This document shows, in pieces, positions 14,654 through 18,562 of a DNA stretch of 18,562 nucleotides (position 1 is the first letter of the stretch; every line of letters begins with the position of its first letter). The position numbers were made by a program, and so were the translations under genes. The notes beneath the pieces are model-generated. The model was not told where the DNA came from. It worked only from the letters and a program-made list of their open reading frames with translations, and searched no databases. Origin of the DNA: Nanobdellota archaeon (lineage in GTDB: Archaea > Nanobdellota > Nanobdellia > Parvarchaeales > Parvarchaeaceae); assembly GCA_021818905.1 (NCBI GenBank), contig JAKASS010000017.1, positions 1-18,562 on the forward strand, written 5' to 3'.

Positions 14654-14803
14654 TCAGGTTTTCTCCCCCTTTATCGAATAATCGTTTATTTCCGGGGTAC
14701 CTTGTTTAAGCTTTGAGCGGCAAAAGTCAACCGATAGCATAAGACTAAGCAGGTCTTTATTTCCTAGAAATCCAACGGGGCCGGCCAATTTAGAGCTTCT
14801 CAT
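14654..14803 (-). CDS. Small hypothetical protein (49 aa) coupled to the 261-aa gene
   Basis: A short frame beginning MRSSKLAGPVGFLGNKDLL and ending in DYSIKGEKT. Support for its being real is contextual: a TATA box (14827-14837) sits about 29 nt before its ATG with no other gene between, and its TGA stop is followed directly by the ATG of the 261-aa gene. The middle (FLGNKDLLSLMLSVDFCRSKL) could form an amphipathic helix. No family is recognised. It could instead be an upstream leader frame that controls the larger gene. Confidence 0.6.
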   Translation of the reverse strand: MRSSKLAGPVGFLGNKDLLSLMLSVDFCRSKLKQGTPEINDYSIKGEKT

Positions 14804-14826
14804 ATCTATTATTTTAGAATAAAGCT

Positions 14827-14837
14827 AATATAAATAC
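14827..14837 (-). promoter_or_regulatory. TATA box for the 49-aa/261-aa genes
   Basis: The minus strand reads gtatttatatt, centred 29 nt before the ATG at 14803, implying a leaderless transcript. A second A/T-rich element (tttatataatatt, about 14868-14880) lies further upstream on the same strand. Confidence 0.5.
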
Positions 14838-14952
14838 TTTACTTTTTTACTATTTTAACGTGATAATAAAATATTATATAAACGGTGGACGATCTTAGCG
14901 ATAAAAGTGGCCATAAATTATAGTAATGGACTAATTTTGTTACCGATACAGA

Positions 14953-15633
14953 TCAAGAAGACACGGTAACGTTTATGCCATCGGCAGAGAACCCGAGGCC
15001 CCAGACTGCAATGGTATAGTTTCCGGCGGGAAAAGTGATATTCAGATGGGCCGCGGTAGTATTAGCTAATAAAATTATATTATCCGTTATGGAACTTAAG
15101 TTATAGTTTGAAAATGGTAGAAAAGAACCCGTATCTGTACCCGGGCTTGCAAGCCAAGCGTAAATCAGAGTGGATGGCCCAGCTATCCAAGTCGTAGTTA
15201 TATTGGATCGAAATGTGCCGGAAACGGTTACGGCCACGCTGGAAAGATTGGAGTACATGAACGTGTAATGGCCGCCAGGTAGGCATACGTCAGATGCGCA
15301 CGTGCTCGAAACCGTCACTGTAGACATCAAATAGAATATTACGACAGCAATTATCGGTATCAGTAGGATCCACCATCTGTTCTTTTGCATGCCAAAGCCG
15401 CGATTCCTCCCGTTACTTCGTGCTATGTTTTGCGCGTCCAGGGCAGTACTGCACTTTTCACAGTATTTTGCCCCCGATTTATTTTCAGTCCCGCAAGCCG
15501 GGCATATCTGTTGTTTATTATTTGAAACATCATTAGAAACCGCATTTAACTCAGCACCACAATTTTCACAGAACCGTGCATTTGGACTATTTTTTGCGTT
15601 ACACTTAGGGCAGATTTTGGTTTTTCTTTCCAT
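14953..15633 (-). CDS. Double zinc-ribbon, single-span membrane protein with external beta domain
   Basis: A 226-aa protein with three parts. Residues 1-65 hold two tandem zinc ribbons: C8-x2-C11 with C22-x2-C25, then C44-x2-C47 with C58-x2-C61 (CPKC...FCENCG, CPACG...YCEKC). Residues 86-104 are one hydrophobic span (WWILLIPIIAVVIFYLM) after a basic linker (NGRNRGFGMQKNR), predicting the ribbons in the cytosol. The remaining 120 residues are Ser/Thr-rich beta-type with several N-x-S/T sites (GHYTFMYSNLSSVAVTVSGTF, AGNYTIAVWGLGF), like a small jelly-roll or pre-peptidase C-terminal-like domain outside the cell. The function is unknown; such architectures are frequent in archaea with reduced genomes. 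A TATA box (15661-15670) lies about 33 nt upstream. Confidence 0.8.
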   Translation of the reverse strand: MERKTKICPKCNAKNSPNARFCENCGAELNAVSNDVSNNKQQICPACGTENKSGAKYCEKCSTALDAQNIARSNGRNRGFGMQKNRWWILLIPIIAVVIFYLMSTVTVSSTCASDVCLPGGHYTFMYSNLSSVAVTVSGTFRSNITTTWIAGPSTLIYAWLASPGTDTGSFLPFSNYNLSSITDNIILLANTTAAHLNITFPAGNYTIAVWGLGFSADGINVTVSS

Positions 15634-15660
15634 TACGATTATTGTAATATCTATCGTTTC

Positions 15661-15670
15661 GCTTTAAATA
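15661..15670 (-). promoter_or_regulatory. TATA box for the double zinc-ribbon gene
   Basis: The minus strand reads tatttaaagc, about 33 nt before the ATG at 15633, predicting a leader of fewer than 10 nt. Confidence 0.5.
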
Positions 15671-15715
15671 GTTTAATCGAAGGTCGATAAATGTAGACGC
15701 CTAAAAAAGGACTGC

Positions 15716-17209
15716 CTACGTTTGGTTATTAAGGTTCGCTATCACGCCGCCGTTATATTCGCGGTCCGTATACACATAGTCATCGTAAATATCGTCTAAT
15801 TTTTCTACAAATATATCGCCAGTTTTTATAAAGTTCATCCCCGATTCTTTTGCATATTTGCGCAACGCAGAATCTACTTTTCTTTCGCTTACTTTTACAT
15901 CTGATCTTATTTCGCTGATGCGGCATAGACTATAATCCGCCGAAATCTTGGGGATCGCGTAGGAATTAATCGCTTTCTTGCATATCGAGATCGTCATACG
16001 ACCAACGACCTTGCCATTTGCTTTTATCACGCCCCAAAAGACGTATGGATTTTTAAGATAGTCTCTTGTGTGCTTGAAGAAATCTCCCCCGGGCGATAAA
16101 CAGGAAGTTATGTTCTGCAGAGCTTCCATCTGCGTTTCCAAATCCGACGGTTTTAAGCACAAAACTACATCGTCTCTTTTCGATAATACATATGAACGTC
16201 CACGCCCTTTTTTGTATATCTTTTTGCCGGCGAATATCGAGGCAGTCTGCGCGTCAAATTCCCTTAGCCAGTACGAAAGTCTTTCTATTTTGGTCTGGTC
16301 CTTTATAGCATACTTCCTAGAAAAATGTCTTTTGATCGCTTCAAGCGTCGTGTCATAAGCTGCGTTCAGGTCGGTTTCTTGCCTTACTTCTATATCGTGC
16401 ATTTCTGCGATCCCTAGGAAATAAGCTAAGTTAATAAGTCGTTCCGCTTTTTTTACTCCGAAGTTTTGTAGGTCTATCTTATCAAGCGCGTTTCTAATTT
16501 TATTATCTCCTTCGGATCCATTATCTTCTAACGTCTTTATTTTTCTTATCGCCGTCTTGTCTCTCCTTTTAGCTAGATATCCAAATATTCCCGCGCTTTT
16601 ATCCGGACCGAATAATCTATACGTTTTATCATTTATGTCACTTAGCATGTCTACCCCATCGTCGTCTCTGTCGGCAAAGGCATCCAACGCTAGAATGAAA
16701 TTTGTGTATGTCGAAACAGTCTTTTCATCTGAAAAATCTAGATAGTAGGATAGCGCAAAACAATTGCGGTAAAGGGAGTCTTCTCTAGCCAATTTGTTTA
16801 CGCACCTTACCATCTCTGGGTTTGATAGGAAACCGATAAGGTTTTTGGCCTGCCGCTCGTCAGGATCTATGGCTAGGACAGCATCTAGCTTATCGTCCGT
16901 TGCCAAGTAAGAAATTGCAGGTTCGTTATAGTTGTTTAATGCCGATAACACGGATCCTAAGTTTTTACGGCATCGTTCGCTTATTCTCTTATTATCGGAG
17001 CTGGCGACGTTTTCGAGTATCCTGGAGCCAAGTTTTTCGCGCGTGTAATGGGAGGCGAATTTTTCAAGCTGACCGGATATCTCATCGGATGATAAACCAT
17101 CAAGTAGCGGCTCTAAATCCGAAACGTGGTTATAATTAAATCTGTTAGAGTTCACCCTGCGCCAAAAAGCCTTCCTAGCCTCGTAGTTGTAGGAATCCTC
17201 GCCCGCCAT
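15716..17209 (-). CDS. Hypothetical protein (497 aa) with helical N-region and possible GNAT-like C-domain
   Basis: Not recognised. Residues 1-330 are charged and mainly alpha-helical with no membrane segment; short helices separated by N/D-rich turns (NLIGFLSNPEMVRCVNKLA, YTNFILALDAFADRD, ERLINLAYFLGIAEM) suggest a repeat-like helical solenoid. Residues about 345-490 form a mixed alpha/beta domain: VVLCLKPSDLETQM, C370-LSPGGDFF, NPYVFWGVIKANGKVVGRMTISI, then a helix with RKYAKESGMNFI. The G-K-V-V-G-R-M-T strand and following helix resemble a GNAT acetyltransferase core, but the acetyl-CoA loop (Q/RxxGxG/A) is not evident, so this is tentative. A TATA box at 17231-17240 gives it its own leaderless promoter. 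Confidence 0.8.
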   Translation of the reverse strand: MAGEDSYNYEARKAFWRRVNSNRFNYNHVSDLEPLLDGLSSDEISGQLEKFASHYTREKLGSRILENVASSDNKRISERCRKNLGSVLSALNNYNEPAISYLATDDKLDAVLAIDPDERQAKNLIGFLSNPEMVRCVNKLAREDSLYRNCFALSYYLDFSDEKTVSTYTNFILALDAFADRDDDGVDMLSDINDKTYRLFGPDKSAGIFGYLAKRRDKTAIRKIKTLEDNGSEGDNKIRNALDKIDLQNFGVKKAERLINLAYFLGIAEMHDIEVRQETDLNAAYDTTLEAIKRHFSRKYAIKDQTKIERLSYWLREFDAQTASIFAGKKIYKKGRGRSYVLSKRDDVVLCLKPSDLETQMEALQNITSCLSPGGDFFKHTRDYLKNPYVFWGVIKANGKVVGRMTISICKKAINSYAIPKISADYSLCRISEIRSDVKVSERKVDSALRKYAKESGMNFIKTGDIFVEKLDDIYDDYVYTDREYNGGVIANLNNQT

Positions 17210-17230
17210 CTAAAAATAATGGCCCATCGA

Positions 17231-17240
17231 CTTATAAACG
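17231..17240 (-). promoter_or_regulatory. TATA box for the 497-aa gene
   Basis: The minus strand reads cgtttataag, centred about 27 nt before the ATG at 17209, as expected for a leaderless archaeal gene. Confidence 0.55.
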
Positions 17241-17313
17241 TTAGCCGGTAACGATCGCGTTAAGAATGACTGATGCAATTTGAAGCGGACGCTGGGCCCA
17301 GAATATCGTTTGT

Positions 17314-17598
17314 TTATATTTTTAAGAGCGATTTTTTAATTGCAAGGTTAACCGCGATTATGTGGGAACACGTCTTACTTTGTAATGTATACCATTTGCA
17401 ATCGCACTGCCATCTCTTTTCGCCGGTCTTTTCGACAAAATACATGACATTATGTTTGCTATCTTCTCCATCTACGATAAAAGATATGTGTTTTCCGGTC
17501 ACGTAATCTACTTTTACTGAACCGACCAAGCTGATACCTTTTACGTATACCTTATTGTCCGTCTCGAGATCATCTAGCGGAATCAGATCTATCTGCAT
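17314..17598 (-). CDS. Small SWIM zinc-finger protein
   Basis: A 94-aa protein. The C-terminal part holds a SWIM motif, C65-x-C67-x9-C77-x-H79 (WQCDCKWYTLQSKTCSHI), a zinc-binding fold used for DNA or protein contact. The N-terminal 60 residues are beta-rich (NKVYVKGISLVGSVKVDYVTGKHISFIV) ahead of the finger. Stand-alone SWIM proteins are common in archaea and their role is unknown; larger SWIM proteins include helicases, Sws1-type recombination factors and transposases. It is divergent from the RNase P RNA gene, 58 nt away, with a shared TATA-like element. No Shine-Dalgarno is seen, which fits a leaderless message. Confidence 0.82.
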   Translation of the reverse strand: MQIDLIPLDDLETDNKVYVKGISLVGSVKVDYVTGKHISFIVDGEDSKHNVMYFVEKTGEKRWQCDCKWYTLQSKTCSHIIAVNLAIKKSLLKI

Positions 17599-17620
17599 AT
17601 ATCAATCATTTAGGTCGGTG

Positions 17621-17634
17621 TTAAAATATTAATA
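17621..17634. promoter_or_regulatory. Near-palindromic TATA element shared by rnpB and the SWIM gene
   Basis: The 14-bp string ttaaaatattaata is nearly symmetric around aatatt. Its centre is about 28 nt before the predicted 5' end of RNase P RNA (17656) on the plus strand and about 29 nt before the SWIM ATG (17598) on the minus strand. No other TATA candidate fits either gene, so one element probably serves both directions. Confidence 0.55.
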
Positions 17635-17655
17635 CTCGGTTTGCCAATGATTGTT

Positions 17656-17933
17656 ACGGTGTTGTATATAACAGACCATCAAAGGAGGAAGTCCGTTCAC
17701 GACAAAACCCGCACTATAGTAATATAGTACATGAAAATGTAGGCTATTGAGCAGAAACGGACCGCAGCAGCGATAAAAGATGATGCTAGACTGATTGTCG
17801 CGGCTTACGGATGAAACGGCAAACCTGCGGCGTGCAAACCGGTATTCCGGCGCTTAGTCGAATGTTATAGCGCATCATCAAGAAGCTGCGAACGCGGCCG
17901 AAATGCGACAGAAAACGGGCTATTCAACACCGT
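17656..17933 (+). ncRNA. rnpB: RNase P RNA
   Basis: The catalytic RNA of RNase P, about 278 nt. Conserved region I is GGAGGAAGTCCG (17684-17695) near the 5' end and conserved region V is GACAGAAAACGGGCTA near the 3' end (17907-17922); these form the P4 helix. The 5' and 3' ends pair as P1: ACGGTGTTG (17656-17664) with CAACACCGT (17925-17933). Between them lie the agaaacggaccgcagc segment and the specificity-domain core gaaacggcaaacctgcggcg followed by gtgcaaacc. A TATA element lies about 28 nt upstream and a T-rich run (tattttattt) follows P1. Archaeal RNase P needs protein partners; one of them (Rpr2) is encoded at the left of the window. Confidence 0.92.
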
Positions 17934-18041
17934 ATTTTATTTATGGCGGGCGTCTACGTGCTTGAGAGCTTGGTACGCTTGTACATAGGTCAAGAGATAT
18001 TCTAATGCTGATTGCGGCTTATGATCGTGGGGCATAATAAA
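17934..18041. other. Short spacer between rnpB and the insertion sequence
   Basis: About 108 nt starting with the T-rich probable rnpB terminator. It holds a 20-codon plus-strand frame (17943-18005, MAGVYVLESLVRLYIGQEIF then stop) that is too short to name and could be the decayed start of a gene interrupted by the insertion sequence. Nothing else stands out. Confidence 0.35.
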
Positions 18042-18065
18042 GGGCTCTGTAGAAATCCTCTAAAG

Positions 18066-18115
18066 TAAGCACCTCTTTAATTATTATAAGAAATAAACAA
18101 AAAAAGAGGTGCTTA
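18066..18115. repeat. Perfect 13-bp inverted repeat at the transposase start
   Basis: TAAGCACCTCTTT (18066-18078) is the exact reverse complement of AAAGAGGTGCTTA (18103-18115), with a 24-nt A/T-rich loop. The right arm contains the probable Shine-Dalgarno (GAGGTG) and its last base is the A of the ATG start, so a hairpin in the mRNA would hide the ribosome site. Confidence 0.8.
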
Positions 18116-18562
18116 TGAATAAAAATGGGAGTCCTTACTATAAAAGATTTGCGTCCATCGTATCGGGCATAGCGAGGAGGGCGTTGTCGCCCTTCTCAAG
18201 CAGATTCTCGAAGAAGACGTACACGCAGCCACAGCTTGCCGCGTGCATCTGCCTGATGAAACACGAGAGAAAGCCTTATCGGGACGTCGTAGACGAGCTG
18301 GAAGAGCTCAAGGGGTTGTTTGACTTCGATAAAGTCCCTCATTATACGACACTGCAGAAATTCTTCAAACGGATACCGCTGCGAGTATGGGACGCGATGC
18401 TGTCCTTCGCGTTTAGACTGTTCGGGATAAGAAGAATGGATGCAGCGATAGACTCCACCGGATACGATGAACGAAACGCTTCCTATCACTACCTGTGGAG
18501 GATAGGAGAAGAACTGCGTAGAAAGGTGTTTACCAAGCATTCCATCGTCGTAGACCCGAAGA
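18115..18562 (+). CDS. Transposase, IS5-like DDE family, N-terminal part
   Basis: The frame runs from ATG 18115 past the right edge (149 codons seen). The basic N-terminus has the helical domain typical of IS5/IS4-type transposases (YTQPQLAACICLMKHERKPYRDVVDELEEL, then HYTTLQKFFKRIP, the 'PxYTTL' pattern). The catalytic domain begins with AIDSTGYDERNASYHY, whose Asp is the first residue of the DDE triad, followed by KHSIVVDPK, where the next strand starts. The remaining D and E lie beyond the window. A GAGGTG Shine-Dalgarno stands 4 nt before the ATG, inside an inverted-repeat arm. Confidence 0.88.
   Translation, partial: MNKNGSPYYKRFASIVSGIARRALSPFSSRFSKKTYTQPQLAACICLMKHERKPYRDVVDELEELKGLFDFDKVPHYTTLQKFFKRIPLRVWDAMLSFAFRLFGIRRMDAAIDSTGYDERNASYHYLWRIGEELRRKVFTKHSIVVDPK

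Larger units (their letters stand above)
18042..18562 (+). mobile_element. Left part of an insertion sequence (IS5/DDE type), truncated by the window
   Basis: The transposase frame (18115 onward) defines the element. The left end is placed near gggctctgtagaaatcctct (18042-18061), which looks like a terminal inverted repeat of DDE elements, but the matching right end lies outside the window, so the boundary and any target duplication cannot be confirmed. The insertion is about 110 nt downstream of RNase P RNA and does not disrupt it. Codon use is more GC-rich (gcg, ttc, ctg) than in neighbouring genes, consistent with transfer. Confidence 0.7.

Noticed and set aside
17943-18005. 20-codon frame resembling the start of a GIY-YIG/DUF123-like protein
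   Set aside because: Only GVYVLE and YIG are suggestive; a stop follows at once and no shifted frame continues the family.
18196-18540. 114-codon minus-strand frame inside the insertion sequence
   Set aside because: It is antisense to the transposase, which has clear family motifs on the plus strand.
1-18562. CRISPR array or defence system
   Set aside because: No regularly spaced repeats and no cas, restriction or toxin-antitoxin motifs were seen.

Overview
The window looks like a chromosomal segment of a small-genome archaeon, probably a DPANN lineage (a Micrarchaeota/ARMAN-like acidophile would fit, but this is inference). The archaeal evidence is direct: L31e, L39e and S19e ribosomal proteins, prefoldin alpha, FtsY, both subunits of topoisomerase VI, Elp3, a Dim2/Pno1-type KH protein, an RNase P protein subunit (Rpr2/Rpp21) and an archaeal-looking RNase P RNA. 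Ile is often encoded by ATA and Arg by AGG/AGA. Many promoters show a TATA box 25-30 nt before the start codon, suggesting largely leaderless transcripts at operon heads, with GGAGG/AGGT-type Shine-Dalgarno sites at some starts.

Layout. (1) 1-51: the 5' end of a divergent minus-strand gene. (2) 200-3216, plus strand: a compact information-processing operon, rnp4 - rps19e - PDCD5-like - rpl39e - rpl31e - pfdA - ftsY, with overlapping or near-touching genes. In other archaea aIF6 and L18ae/LX commonly sit between rpl31e and pfdA; here they are absent. (3) 3220-5842, minus strand: a GT2 glycosyltransferase and a large cell-surface LamG/DUF2341-like protein with a class III (pilin-type) signal. 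(4) 5906-10961, plus strand: elp3 - KH - top6B - top6A. The KH-top6B-top6A order is conserved in archaea; Elp3 occupies the place often held by the Rio1 kinase. The Top6B ATPase domain seems to carry an internal insertion of about 80 residues. (5) 10962-11237: an intergenic stretch between convergent genes that can fold into several nested hairpins. (6) 11238-13089, minus strand: AAA ATPase, presenilin-like membrane aspartyl protease and MIP18/DUF59 protein. (7) 13198-13272: tRNA-Arg(CCU).

(8) 13273-17598 is an accessory-like minus-strand region: a 12-bp direct repeat, a truncated secreted-protein fragment, a translationally abutting pair of unknown genes (49 and 261 aa), a double-zinc-ribbon membrane protein with an extracytoplasmic beta-rich domain, a 497-aa unknown protein, and a small SWIM zinc-finger protein. 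(9) 17656-17933: the RNase P RNA gene, divergent from the SWIM gene and apparently sharing one near-palindromic TATA element with it. (10) 18042-18562: the left end of an insertion sequence with an IS5/DDE-type transposase that runs off the window. Its start codon overlaps one arm of a perfect 13-bp inverted repeat.

Nothing here proves a new defence or mobile system. The most notable features are the bidirectional rnpB/SWIM promoter, the Top6B insertion, the structured intergenic region, the uncharacterised 13.5-17.2 kb block, and the co-occurrence of RNase P RNA and an RNase P protein gene within 18 kb.
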